Source: Solibacillus sp. FSL R5-0449 (GTDB lineage: Bacteria > Bacillota > Bacilli > Bacillales_A > Planococcaceae). Taken from it: DNA of 64,000 nucleotides. The stretch is taken from contig NZ_CP150239.1 in the NCBI RefSeq assembly GCF_037975215.1, positions 1,898,001 to 1,962,000 on the forward strand, written 5' to 3'. The notes below the pieces were generated by a model, which was given only the letters and a program-made list of their open reading frames with translations, was not told the origin of the DNA and did not search any database. Shown here piece by piece: positions 18,556-26,724 of the stretch (within the stretch, counting starts at the first letter, position 1; the number at the start of each line of letters is the position of its first letter). The position numbers and the translations under genes were made by a program.

Positions 18556-18975
18556 CTAATCGGCAAAATTATAAATATCGAATTCAAATTCTCCATTTAC
18601 CCGATTGGCAAATTCAATTGCTTTATTATTCATAACAAGCCTTCGTGTAGGCTCACGATTAAAACAAACAACCGTAACTAATTTACATTTCAGATTGTAG
18701 GTATCTACATATTTTTTAATAATATCTATTGAGTTATATAGTATATTTACTATGGTGTGAATTTGTTCCTCAGGGTAGTTAGTCATTTTGTAATCGAGCC
18801 CGTACTCCCATGCCGTTTCAAATCTTATATGTTTTGTTTTACCTCGAATAACTTCCTCACCTTTTTTGTATGCTTCTGTTGGAATGATTCCAATTTCTCT
18901 CGTGAATTCTTCCAAAGGAAAATCCTCGCCAAACAAAGTGAAGTAGGCTCTCGTTTCAGTATAATAATCAGCTAT
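18556..18975 (-). CDS. DUF4279 family protein with apparent ATA start
   Basis: 139 aa if read from ATA at 18975. The family's first strand, ETRAYFTLFGEDF, lies upstream of the first conventional initiator (a TTG at 18936), so a TTG start would remove part of the fold. No ATG, GTG, TTG or CTG occurs in frame between that TTG and the upstream stop. GGAGGGG lies 7 nt before the ATA codon, which would give M-ADYYTETRAYF. DUF4279 proteins are small, of unknown function and often found near toxin/immunity genes, none of which is visible here. The alternatives are a mutated ATG (dead gene) or a sequencing error. Confidence 0.65.
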   Translation of the reverse strand: MADYYTETRAYFTLFGEDFPLEEFTREIGIIPTEAYKKGEEVIRGKTKHIRFETAWEYGLDYKMTNYPEEQIHTIVNILYNSIDIIKKYVDTYNLKCKLVTVVCFNREPTRRLVMNNKAIEFANRVNGEFEFDIYNFAD

Positions 18976-19036
18976 TAGATAACCCCTCCATTTTATTATT
19001 TTATATATTTCTGAGAATATTTTATCAAACTGACAT

Positions 19037-19516
19037 TCACTTCAAATATAGTTTCTCCAGGCTGTAATCCTCAATCAATTCAATATTTCTTTTATTATCA
19101 ATATAGTTCTTTATTTGATTTTTGATATTTGGAATGAGCAAGATTGAATCCAATTGTTCTATAGAAATCCATTTCACCGCCGTTTGATTTGGATCTGGAT
19201 TTTCGGGTAATTTCGGGACCGATTGATTCTTTAATGTACATTCAAATATAAGATGAAGTCCATGTTTCCCATTTTCATCATAATCACCCGATTGCTTATG
19301 CGGTGGAAATTCATAAATCAATGCTAACGGACCAACCTCAACTTCTGCCGTAGTTTCTTCAAGCACTTCTCTTGCGACACCCTCCATTATTGTTTCACCG
19401 GGTTCAAGTCCCCCGCCCGGTAAATTATAATGGATCCCGTTGTCATCATACTCGACTAAAAGTAACGAATTATTTTCGATGATCAATGCTGTACATCGTA
19501 TTCTTACATGAGACAT
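19037..19516 (-). CDS. Nudix hydrolase
   Basis: 159 aa from the ATG at 19516, preceded by AAGAGGTGGGAAA; a longer reading to 19642 would run through a terminator. The Nudix box GGGLEPGETIMEGVAREVLEETTAEV (about 35-60) contains the metal-binding REVLEET glutamates. It would cleave nucleoside diphosphates linked to another moiety. The substrate is unknown; the overall layout resembles 8-oxo-dGTP/MutT-like and ADP-ribose enzymes. Confidence 0.85.
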   Translation of the reverse strand: MSHVRIRCTALIIENNSLLLVEYDDNGIHYNLPGGGLEPGETIMEGVAREVLEETTAEVEVGPLALIYEFPPHKQSGDYDENGKHGLHLIFECTLKNQSVPKLPENPDPNQTAVKWISIEQLDSILLIPNIKNQIKNYIDNKRNIELIEDYSLEKLYLK

Positions 19517-19609
19517 TTTCCCACCTCTTTTACTTTTCCATTTACTATCCTTATAAATATTAACATAATTATCCAAACGCCATTCGATTTTCAATTCCCG
19601 ATTCAATAT

Positions 19610-19647
19610 AAAAAACGAGCATGATCCTTGTAGCAGGTTCATGCTCG
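19610..19647 (-). terminator. Terminator of PhzF-family gene
   Basis: CGAGCATGA pairs with TCATGCTCG around a 14-nt loop, with six T following in minus orientation. Confidence 0.85.
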
Positions 19648-19677
19648 AAAATTTGATATCGATATTTTCTAAAATCC

Positions 19678-20535
19678 TTAGTAAATTTCCCCTTTTGTCA
19701 GTATAGTAGCATTTCCGCCTACCATAACTAAAGGATTATTCTTATTTACCAATTTCGTAATAATGCGAGAAGGTCTATCCATACTGTATCCTTGAAGAAA
19801 AATGTATTCTTCGTTAAATTCATTTAACACATTGTGATGAAAAAGATAATATGTTAATGCTCCATTTGAAGTTCCTGTTGCGGCTTCTTCGTCAATCCCA
19901 TAGAGCGGACAAAAGTTTCTACTTATTGCTACACCTTCATTTGTATCAAGCGTAAATGCATGGACACCGCCTACTTTATTGACCTTTGTATATTCAGCAA
20001 GTGCTTTAAAATCAGGTTTTAGCGCATTTAAAGCTTCATTAGTTTTTATAGGCAGCATAATATCCCAAAGCCCTGTGCTTGCAGCTTGAGGAATCAAGTT
20101 AAAACCTGCACATCCTATTTGGCTTTTATCTATATTAAAAAGTTCAGCCAAATATTCATAATCATCAAATGTTTTCCCCAGTTTAGGTTTCGCTTGCTCC
20201 ATCATTATAAATGATTGATTGACCTCAACAGATAGTGTTCCAGCAAGTGTTCCCATCATATATGTATGATTATTTTCAACAGCCTGGCTTTCCAACAATG
20301 CTTTAAAAGAAGCAATCGTAGCATGTCCGCATAGTTCTACTTGTGAAGTTGGTGTAAAAAACTTTATTTCAAATGTTTGAGCGTTTATTTTTTTAATAAA
20401 AGCTGTCTCCGAAAAGCGAACTTCCGCAGCAAATTTCTGCATAAACTCTTCGTCTAAATCTTCATGGATTACAACGCCTGCTGGATTTCCACCAAATTTT
20501 GTTTCGGTAAAAGCATCAATTACGTAATATAACAA
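19678..20535 (-). CDS. PhzF family isomerase/epimerase-like protein
   Basis: 285 aa from the TTG at 20535, 8 nt after GAGGGGTG. Family landmarks are VIDAFTETKFGGNPAGVV at the N terminus, the catalytic glutamate context FSETAFI (about 42-48), FFTPTSQVELCGHATIASF (about 59-77) and EAATGTSNGALTYYLF. Members are diaminopimelate-epimerase-fold enzymes; PhzF makes phenazines, but most Bacillus homologues have unknown substrates. It is monocistronic. It is not evidence for phenazine synthesis, since no other phz gene is present. Confidence 0.85.
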   Translation of the reverse strand: MLYYVIDAFTETKFGGNPAGVVIHEDLDEEFMQKFAAEVRFSETAFIKKINAQTFEIKFFTPTSQVELCGHATIASFKALLESQAVENNHTYMMGTLAGTLSVEVNQSFIMMEQAKPKLGKTFDDYEYLAELFNIDKSQIGCAGFNLIPQAASTGLWDIMLPIKTNEALNALKPDFKALAEYTKVNKVGGVHAFTLDTNEGVAISRNFCPLYGIDEEAATGTSNGALTYYLFHHNVLNEFNEEYIFLQGYSMDRPSRIITKLVNKNNPLVMVGGNATILTKGEIY

Positions 20536-20593
20536 GTTTGATTCACCCCTCAATAACTAATCTAAATTCAATTCCATGAAACAATTATAAAGT

Positions 20594-20631
20594 AAAAAGA
20601 CATAGATTAGCTGAACTAACCTATGTCTTTT
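20594..20631 (-). terminator. Terminator of NCS2 permease gene
   Basis: AAAAGACATAG and CTATGTCTTTT pair around an inner TTAG / CTAA, followed by T residues in minus orientation. Confidence 0.8.
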
Positions 20632-20654
20632 AAAACATTAATTTTGTAGCCCAT

Positions 20655-21950
20655 TTATACAATAAATGCAAAGTATAAAAGGAATAACAGGCAAAGCACA
20701 TACATGATCGGGTGGATTTCTTTAGCGCGCTTTTGTGCGATAAGACAAATCGGATACAGCACAAAACCTAACCCAATTCCGATAACTACACTGGAAGTCA
20801 GCGGCATCATAATAATCGTTAAAAATGCCGGAATGACAATTTCTAACTTTGTCCAGTTAATTCGACGGATTTCCATCGCCATCAATGCACCGACAATAAT
20901 TAATGCAGCAGATGTTACTTCCACAGAAATAACGCTAACAAGTGGTGAGAAGAATAATGCGATGACGAAACATGCTGCAATAACGACTGATGTAAAGCCG
21001 GTTTTACCTCCAACTGCAATACCCGCAGAAGATTCAACGCTTGTGGCAGGTGTTGACGTACCTAATACCGCTCCAATTACACCGGCAGCTGAATCGGCAA
21101 GTAACCCTTTGCCGATATTCGGAATTTTATTGTCTTTCATCATGCCTGCTTGGCTTGTCAGTCCAATTAATGCACCTGCTGTGTCAAAGAAAGCGACAAT
21201 TAGGAACGTGAAAATAACTGTCAGGATTTCTGCTGTAAAAATTTCATCTAAATGACCAAACACGACACCAAATGTCGGTTCAAGGCTTGGGATACTACCA
21301 ATGATTGAAGAAGGTACTTCGATCTTACCGAACAGCATCCCGATAATTGTAGTAATAACCATTGCGTAGAAAATACCGCCGTTGATGCCTTTAACTAGCA
21401 TAATGATTGTAAGGAAAATACCTAGGATCGCTAATAACGTCATCGGTGATGTTAAATCACCAATCGCCACAAATGTATCCGGATTACCAACGATAATGCC
21501 ACCGTTTTTTAATCCGACAAATGTAATGAAAAATCCAATACCAGAAGCAATCGCGAACTTTAAATCACTCGGAATAATGTTAATAATTTTTTCACGGATT
21601 TTAAATAAACTTAAAATCAGGAAGATGATACCGGCAACAAATACACCTGTTAAAGTAACTTGCCAATCAATTCCCATTCCAATACAAACGGTAAAAGTAA
21701 AGAATGAGTTTAATCCCATACTTGGTGCAATAGCGATCGGGAAGTTCGCAAGGATACCCATTAACAATGTACCGATAATTGCAGTAAGCGCAGTTGCAGT
21801 AAATACTGCACCATGATCCATGCCGGATTGACTTAGAATAATAGGGTTGACGATTAAAATATAGGCAATTGATAAGAATGTCGTAATCCCAGCAAGTGTT
21901 TCGGTTTTATACGAAGTACCCCGTTCTGCAAATTTGAAAAAGTTTTTCAT
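20655..21950 (-). CDS. pbuG: NCS2-family guanine/hypoxanthine permease
   Basis: 431 aa with about 12 to 14 transmembrane helices. The NCS2 AzgA-type signature runs through FKFAERGTSYKTETLAGITTF at the start, APSMGLNSFF (about 74-83) and GTSTPATSVESSAGIAVGG (about 298-316). Bacillus PbuG and PbuO are close matches in length. It imports hypoxanthine and guanine by proton symport. The guanine-type riboswitch directly upstream supports purine control and purine substrates. AGGAGAGTACAAC precedes the ATG. Confidence 0.88.
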   Translation of the reverse strand: MKNFFKFAERGTSYKTETLAGITTFLSIAYILIVNPIILSQSGMDHGAVFTATALTAIIGTLLMGILANFPIAIAPSMGLNSFFTFTVCIGMGIDWQVTLTGVFVAGIIFLILSLFKIREKIINIIPSDLKFAIASGIGFFITFVGLKNGGIIVGNPDTFVAIGDLTSPMTLLAILGIFLTIIMLVKGINGGIFYAMVITTIIGMLFGKIEVPSSIIGSIPSLEPTFGVVFGHLDEIFTAEILTVIFTFLIVAFFDTAGALIGLTSQAGMMKDNKIPNIGKGLLADSAAGVIGAVLGTSTPATSVESSAGIAVGGKTGFTSVVIAACFVIALFFSPLVSVISVEVTSAALIIVGALMAMEIRRINWTKLEIVIPAFLTIIMMPLTSSVVIGIGLGFVLYPICLIAQKRAKEIHPIMYVLCLLFLLYFAFIV

Positions 21951-22002
21951 GTTGTACTCTCCTAGTTGCTATTTCGATAGCAATTAATTTATTATCCTAG
22001 AA

Positions 22003-22142
22003 TAAAAAAAGCTTTGACCAATATAGGCCAAAGCTTCTCTACAAAATGGAATAAAAATAAAATTTATTTCCCATTCCTTGTAGTCAGCTATTATCGGTAG
22101 CTGGTAGAAACTTTCAAGCCATCTTCTTGAATTTATACAAGG
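22003..22142 (-). ncRNA. Guanine (purine) riboswitch with terminator
   Basis: The aptamer is at 22142-22076 in minus orientation. P1 is CCTTGTA / TACAAGG, the L2-J2/3 region reads GATGGCTTGAAAGTTTCTACC, and P3 is AGCTA / TAGCT. The core ends GACTAC, so the specificity base (position 74 of the family) is C, as in guanine/hypoxanthine riboswitches rather than U as in adenine ones. A terminator, AAGCTTTGGCC / GGTCAAAGCTT plus seven T, follows at 22036-22003. The purine-bound form should switch the permease gene off. Confidence 0.92.
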
Positions 22143-22381
22143 TATATTAGATTTTCTAAAAACAATAGTAGAATAATATCAACTTAAATTTAAACCGTCA
22201 ATAGAATCAATAACAATATTTTTTTGTTTTAATAATATATAAATATTCAAAAAAGAGCAAAAAATCAGTACTCATCCTAACCTGCTAAGTTAGTCGATAA
22301 ATCAATTCGTCATGACATAAATTAACACAGATAGCCATTAGAACTATAAAAAAGTGATCCATTAAATAAATCAATTAAAAT

Positions 22382-22624
22382 GAGGCTGGAACATAACCCA
22401 GAAATGCTATTTTTCTCTAAGAGAAAAATAGCATTTCTTTGCTGAGCGTTAAAATTGATTTCCATTCCGGGACGCTTTCCGCGGGCGTGGCCTGAGCCTG
22501 TAGTCTCAGGCGTCACGCTATTCCCGCAGGAGTCGCCCTCCATTCCAATCAATTTTGCTATATATCCATTTCTTAATAAAGGCTTTCCTTTTATTTAGCA
22601 ATAATTCTATTATGTCCTGGCCTC
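22382..22624. repeat. Bacillaceae-type structured intergenic repeat (MITE/REP-like)
   Basis: A 243-bp element with imperfect terminal inverted repeats (GAGGCTGGAACATAA at the left; the right end reads GAGGCCAGGACATAA on the other strand). Inside are an 18-bp perfect hairpin around 22400-22438 and a GC-rich nested hairpin around 22471-22535 (GCGGG-CGTG-CCTGAG stems), flanked by TTGATT / AATCAA. I recall closely similar 'CGCTTTCCGCGGG...CCCGCAGGAGTC' repeats scattered in many Bacillaceae genomes. It starts 10 bp after the LCP gene stop and may act as its terminator. The open frame inside it is not a gene. Confidence 0.75.
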
Positions 22625-22633
22625 TTTCATTTA

Positions 22634-23656
22634 TTATTTAAAGGTAGTTAACTCTTTCGTTACTGCATTTAAAAACTCCTCATCTAACCTGTAAATGTGT
22701 TGGCCTTCCGTATTATTTATTGTAATTGCATCATCGATCATTCCGCCGCTTAAAGATATTTGTTGGAAAGCTCTAATATCCTTATCTAACAACTGCATAT
22801 CGCTTAATGAATTTGCAAATGATACTTTCAACTTATTTGGTGAGGTTTCATTTTCCGCTTTATCTATTACTGCTTCCATCAGCTTTAAAAGGTTCCCTTC
22901 ATCAAGGTTGTTCGGTTCTGTAGCAGCCATCATTAATGCTATAACTCCTTCTCCATTTAATTGATTGGCGCCTTTTTTAAATTCTATTGTCCCTTGAGTT
23001 ATCCCTCTTACTGTCATATCATCCTGCAAATGATACTCTACTCCGCCAATAGAATCAATGAAAGAAGAAAAACTCCTCAGTTCAATCACTGCATGGTGAT
23101 CAATCGGTATATCAAAAAGTTTAGAGACAATTGTTCTCACATTTTTAGCTCCCCCGTAATTATACGCAAATAACAGTTTGCCGTTTAAAGTAGTCTCTTC
23201 ATCTTGTTCAGCGACAGGTACATATGTATCATAAGGAATCGATACTACTTTCACCATATTTTTGTCTGTACTGTATGAAAGTAAAAGGTTGAGGTAAATT
23301 CGATCATCCATTTCTTCAGACTTAACCGTAATTAATGTCGTTAACACTTTTGCCTCTTCTGTTCCTGTAGTGCCTGTAACAGTGGGATTTGCTTCTTTAT
23401 TTAAACTAACGCTACTTGTTTCATTAGTCATATTCCCAGGAAGCATTGACGGAAGGAATAAAAATAAACATAGGCCTACAATGAAAAAAGCAGATGTAAG
23501 CGGGATCGCTTTTCTTAGTGGACTTACATATTTTTGGGGGATATTATTTTTCTGTGAGTTATGGATTCTTTTGAATACTTCATTCCGGTCCTCTTTAGTA
23601 AATTTCAATTCTTGATCTAAATTGTTAGCTTCCCTTCTAAATCGATTATCTTCCAT
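22634..23656 (-). CDS. LCP (LytR-CpsA-Psr)-like membrane protein, probable anti-sigma factor
   Basis: 340 aa. Residues 1-45 are a charged cytoplasmic segment, about 51-72 a transmembrane helix, and about 100-335 an extracellular LCP-like domain (VVSIPYDTYVP, YNYGGAKNVRTIVSKLFDIPIDHHAVIEL, FIDSIGGVEYHL, LNGEGVIAL). LCP enzymes attach wall polymers to peptidoglycan using arginines that grip the pyrophosphate: one in the SIPRDT motif and others in an RxR element after LNGE. Here the first is Tyr142 and the second is MMAAT, so catalysis is doubtful. The start overlaps the sigma gene stop by 11 bp, so the two are translationally coupled. The topology and coupling fit a membrane anti-sigma factor whose sensor is a degenerate LCP domain. 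Confidence 0.75.
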   Translation of the reverse strand: MEDNRFRREANNLDQELKFTKEDRNEVFKRIHNSQKNNIPQKYVSPLRKAIPLTSAFFIVGLCLFLFLPSMLPGNMTNETSSVSLNKEANPTVTGTTGTEEAKVLTTLITVKSEEMDDRIYLNLLLSYSTDKNMVKVVSIPYDTYVPVAEQDEETTLNGKLLFAYNYGGAKNVRTIVSKLFDIPIDHHAVIELRSFSSFIDSIGGVEYHLQDDMTVRGITQGTIEFKKGANQLNGEGVIALMMAATEPNNLDEGNLLKLMEAVIDKAENETSPNKLKVSFANSLSDMQLLDKDIRAFQQISLSGGMIDDAITINNTEGQHIYRLDEEFLNAVTKELTTFK

Positions 23657-24173
23657 TAAGTTCCGCCTCCTTTATCATCGGTTCTAACCGATGTTTCGCT
23701 CTTCTTAATCGCGTCTTCACAGTATTCACAGAGATATCCAATACACCGGCAATTTCTTCTGTGTTTAATGAATTATAATAGTAAAGATAAACAACTTCCC
23801 GATAGATTTTAGGAAGAGATAGAATGATATCTTTAATTTCTTCATCTTTATATTTATCAATTACGGTTTTTTCTATTGATGGTAGTACAGCTTTGGTTGT
23901 TTCATTTATAAAACTTTTAACCTGTACCATTTTATAGTGCCAACTTTTCAAATAATCTTTGCATTCATTGATGGTTATACGATAAAGCCATGTTTTGATT
24001 TGCGCCTCAAATCGATAGGATTCCAGGTTGTTATAACATTTTATAAATGTATTTTGAACAAGGTCCTTCGCAACTTCTTTATCTCTCACATAGGAAAATG
24101 CAAGCCGCACCAGCTCAGTCCCATATTCAATCATTATTTTTTCTAGTAAATAATCCTTTTCTTCACTGTCCAA
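23646..24173 (-). CDS. ECF-type RNA polymerase sigma factor
   Basis: 175 aa from the TTG at 24173, which has AAGGGGGG 7 nt upstream. Region 2 (GTELVRLAFSYVRDKEVAKDLVQNTFIKCYNNLESYRFEAQIKTWLYRITINECKDYL, split here by region subparts 2.1-2.4) and region 4 (LPKIYREVVYLYYYNSLNTEEIAGVLDISVNTVKTRLRRAKHRL) are intact and region 3 is absent, as in ECF factors. A matching ECF promoter lies directly upstream, implying autoregulation. It is co-expressed with the LCP-like membrane protein, its probable anti-sigma factor, and is likely to answer cell-envelope stress. Confidence 0.88.
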   Translation of the reverse strand: MDSEEKDYLLEKIMIEYGTELVRLAFSYVRDKEVAKDLVQNTFIKCYNNLESYRFEAQIKTWLYRITINECKDYLKSWHYKMVQVKSFINETTKAVLPSIEKTVIDKYKDEEIKDIILSLPKIYREVVYLYYYNSLNTEEIAGVLDISVNTVKTRLRRAKHRLEPMIKEAELNGR

Positions 24174-24210
24174 TGTACTGCCCCCCTTACTAATCATTAT
24201 CAATTCTGCT

Positions 24211-24241
24211 ATTAGACGATTGCCAATGCTATATAGGTTCA
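24211..24241 (-). promoter_or_regulatory. ECF-type autoregulatory promoter
   Basis: In minus orientation the -35 TGAACC (24241-24236), a 17-bp spacer, and the -10 CGTCTAAT (24218-24211). This matches the TGAAAC-N16/17-CGTC pattern of Bacillus ECF promoters, about 37 bp upstream of the sigma gene start. Confidence 0.7.
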
Positions 24242-24272
24242 AATTCCAAAAAATACTTTGTTATACAATTAT

Positions 24273-24315
24273 AAAAACCTGTACCGTAGATTATCGAGTA
24301 ATCAAAGATACAGGT
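24273..24315 (-). terminator. Terminator of polysaccharide deacetylase gene
   Basis: ACCTGTA and TACAGGT pair, with inner GATTA / TAATC pairing, followed by TTTTTAT in minus orientation. Confidence 0.75.
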
Positions 24316-24343
24316 CTTATAAATTTCTGTGCTATCAAAGAGA

Positions 24344-25036
24344 TCATAATGCCTGAAGTTCATCCACTGTTACAAACCGATACCCTTCATTCTTTAGTTC
24401 TTGTAAAATCGTTTCGACAACTTGTAATGTCTCGCCGGTTTGATCATACATTGGATGCAGTAAAATAATCGAGCCCGGTTCAATGTTCTCCAGTACATAA
24501 CTGATTTTTTCATTTACACTTGTATAATACGTTTCCGGATCCAACGACCACATGATGGTTTCCTTATTATGTTTGTTTAAATAATAAGGCAGGCCAATGA
24601 ATTTTTTGCCGTAAGGTGGGCGAAAATCAATTTCCTCGGTGTACCCAATGCTTCTGATCAGCTCATCCGTTTTTTCTATTTCCTCTTTAATAAAAGAAGG
24701 CGATTTTAATACCATTCTTTTGTGGGAATACGTGTGATTCCCAATTTGATGCCCTGCTTCGAATAATTTTTTTGCTTCTTCAGGGTGTTTTTCGATTTCA
24801 TTACCGATAAGGAAAAACGTAGCTTTCGCATTGTATTCATCCAGCAAAGGCAAAAGCTGATCCACATTCTTCGTCGGCCCATCATCAAAAGTTAAAGCGA
24901 TAACCTTCTCCTCTGTTTCCGCGTGGTAGGTCAACGCACCAAATAATTGAAAGGTTCTCAGTTTCGTAACTTGGAACAGCCCTGCAAGTATAAGAACGAT
25001 TAAAATAACCGCTATTATTAACTTCTTCTTTTTCAT
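24344..25036 (-). CDS. Polysaccharide deacetylase (NodB/CE4 family)
   Basis: 230 aa from the ATG at 25036. An N-terminal membrane anchor (about 5-20) is followed by an extracellular CE4 domain. All NodB motifs are present: TFDDGPT (motif 1, catalytic and metal Asp), GNHTYSH (motif 2, metal histidines), RPPYGKK (motif 3), W-x-LDPE (motif 4) and LHPMY (motif 5). It would remove acetyl groups from peptidoglycan or another N-acetylated glycan at the cell surface. It lies just upstream, on the same strand, of the ECF/LCP pair, but a terminator separates them. Confidence 0.88.
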   Translation of the reverse strand: MKKKKLIIAVILIVLILAGLFQVTKLRTFQLFGALTYHAETEEKVIALTFDDGPTKNVDQLLPLLDEYNAKATFFLIGNEIEKHPEEAKKLFEAGHQIGNHTYSHKRMVLKSPSFIKEEIEKTDELIRSIGYTEEIDFRPPYGKKFIGLPYYLNKHNKETIMWSLDPETYYTSVNEKISYVLENIEPGSIILLHPMYDQTGETLQVVETILQELKNEGYRFVTVDELQAL

Positions 25037-25082
25037 CAGTGATTCCTTTCTCAATAAGCTTTAAGCGAAAAAGTATACGTAT

Positions 25083-25508
25083 TTACTCCCATGCCAGCAA
25101 GCCAAAAAAATCTGTCGAAAACATTGCGATTAAAAATAGCGAGATGACTACTAATTGTACAGATGTAAAAATATAATCATTTTTGTTTGCAGCATATCTT
25201 TTCTCCATAACAATCCTGACCAGTTCAGTTACAAAAATTAATCCAAACAAAAGGATATATGGTTGCAAAAACCAAATGTGCTTTGAAGGATCTTCACTGA
25301 CGTTAAAGAAAAAACCAACTAGCATAACGACTATAAAAGTAATTCTAATAGTCCAATCCATTTTTTTATGTTTTTTATTTACAAAGTGATTGGAGAAAAA
25401 CTCTTTCTTCTCCACGTTTAGCCATTTTCTTAAAAACTTATTCATAATAAATAGTACAAGTCCAAAGATGGACAATATTAAAATTAGACTAGTAAAAAAA
25501 TTTCCCAT
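25083..25508 (-). CDS. DUF4181 family membrane protein
   Basis: 141 aa with four predicted transmembrane helices (about 5-22, 52-70, 82-99, 115-135). The linker motif FVNKKHKKMDWTIRI fits DUF4181, a Bacillaceae membrane family of unknown function. GGGGTAATTAATC precedes the ATG. It lies between the deacetylase and metallopeptidase genes on the same strand with short gaps, so a shared transcript is possible. Confidence 0.65.
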   Translation of the reverse strand: MGNFFTSLILILSIFGLVLFIMNKFLRKWLNVEKKEFFSNHFVNKKHKKMDWTIRITFIVVMLVGFFFNVSEDPSKHIWFLQPYILLFGLIFVTELVRIVMEKRYAANKNDYIFTSVQLVVISLFLIAMFSTDFFGLLAWE

Positions 25509-25559
25509 GATTAATTACCCCACATTCTTGCCGACTAGATAGTTTTATTTAATCTCTAA

Positions 25560-26699
25560 CTATAGCTCTTCTGATGTAAGTATCTTTTCAGCCTCCCTTT
25601 CATATAACTCCAGATCATAATGATAGGCTTTTCCAAAATAACGACCTTTTTCAATCAGTTTGGCAGCTATTGAATGTTCGCCTGCTTCTTGAAATTGTAC
25701 CGCAAAATATAAATAATCATTGGGGTTAAACAATAGTTGGTCAAGTGAATCCAAATACGTTTTCGCCAAACTTATTTCATTTAACTCAATTGCAGCGGAA
25801 ACGAGGTATGGCAAAATAAATGGAGAATATGGGTTAATGCTCGCTTGATTAGCCAATAGTTGTTCACCCGTTTCGAGTACCTTTTCCGGCTCTGAAAGTT
25901 GATCGGCCAATAGATCGATTTTATTTTTATTTAAGCGAAAGTTATCATGGTACTCGGCATAGTTTTCATCCGTTACTTCTTCAAAAGCTGCTGAAAAATC
26001 ACCCGACGTCTTATAAGATGAGATAATTTGAGTTATGACATCTTCATCATATGATTCAATTAAATCAAAAATGGCATAAAAGCCTTGAAGGTAGATTGTA
26101 TTGACATTCCCACTGTTAATTTCATGTAATTTATCAAATGGGAAAGTATTGAAGTAATATGTATAAAAAGTTGGCAAAGCCTGTTCGATTTTAAACGAAA
26201 AGTATTCCGCTATTCCCTCGGTGAACCATGCAGGTATTTCCTGAATCGAAATGCCATTCTCGCTTAAGTATAAATCAAATAAAAAATGACTATATTCATG
26301 GACAGCTGTATACGATGAAAACTGCGCATTTTCCCCATTTATGAAGATTATCCCCATATTATCTATATATACTCCAGTGTTTGCCCCCATCTTTTCGTGA
26401 CCTTTATATCCAGGTAGTGTAACGAAAATAGGCAGCGAATTATGTGTCTTAAAGTCCATTTTAAAAATGTCTTGTGCCAACTGTTTTGTCGGTTCTATCC
26501 GGTCAAGAACGGCTTCTGTATCAAACAAAACTTCCTGTGCCCTATAAATTGTTATATCACCGTCTTTTGTTTTTGCATAATCCTCATCAAATTTAAAAAA
26601 TTGTTCAAAAGCTACTTGCTGGTTGAAGTAGATATAACTGCTAGCACCTAAAGCAACAATTAAGAACAATATGGCTACGACTGTTTTACTTTTTTTCAT
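25560..26699 (-). CDS. Membrane-anchored zinc metallopeptidase (gluzincin, peptidase MA-like)
   Basis: 379 aa. A hydrophobic anchor (about 6-25) is followed by an extracellular region. The zinc site HEYSH (about residues 134-138) and the downstream WFTEGIAEYF (about 158-167) supply His, His and Glu ligands as in gluzincins. The C-terminal third (about 265-379) looks helical and repeat-like (TPR-style: NPYSPFILPYLVSAAIELNE, then YLYFAVQFQEAGEHSIAAKLIEKG). The substrate is unknown; it is presumably an exported or wall protein. GGAGTGAGTGC precedes the ATG. Confidence 0.75.
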   Translation of the reverse strand: MKKSKTVVAILFLIVALGASSYIYFNQQVAFEQFFKFDEDYAKTKDGDITIYRAQEVLFDTEAVLDRIEPTKQLAQDIFKMDFKTHNSLPIFVTLPGYKGHEKMGANTGVYIDNMGIIFINGENAQFSSYTAVHEYSHFLFDLYLSENGISIQEIPAWFTEGIAEYFSFKIEQALPTFYTYYFNTFPFDKLHEINSGNVNTIYLQGFYAIFDLIESYDEDVITQIISSYKTSGDFSAAFEEVTDENYAEYHDNFRLNKNKIDLLADQLSEPEKVLETGEQLLANQASINPYSPFILPYLVSAAIELNEISLAKTYLDSLDQLLFNPNDYLYFAVQFQEAGEHSIAAKLIEKGRYFGKAYHYDLELYEREAEKILTSEEL

Positions 26700-26724
26700 G
26701 CACTCACTCCAGTTACTTCTTTTA

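Noticed and set aside
19678..20535. Phenazine biosynthesis suggested by PhzF
   Set aside because: Only the widespread PhzF-like fold is present; no other phz gene occurs.
20704..21816. Long plus-strand frames opposite the purine permease
   Set aside because: They are antisense reflections of a membrane-protein gene with strongly biased codons; no start signals.
22322..22552. Open frame of 76 codons inside the structured repeat
   Set aside because: It covers the GC-rich hairpins of a repeat that gives false genes in many Bacillaceae, and has no ribosome site.
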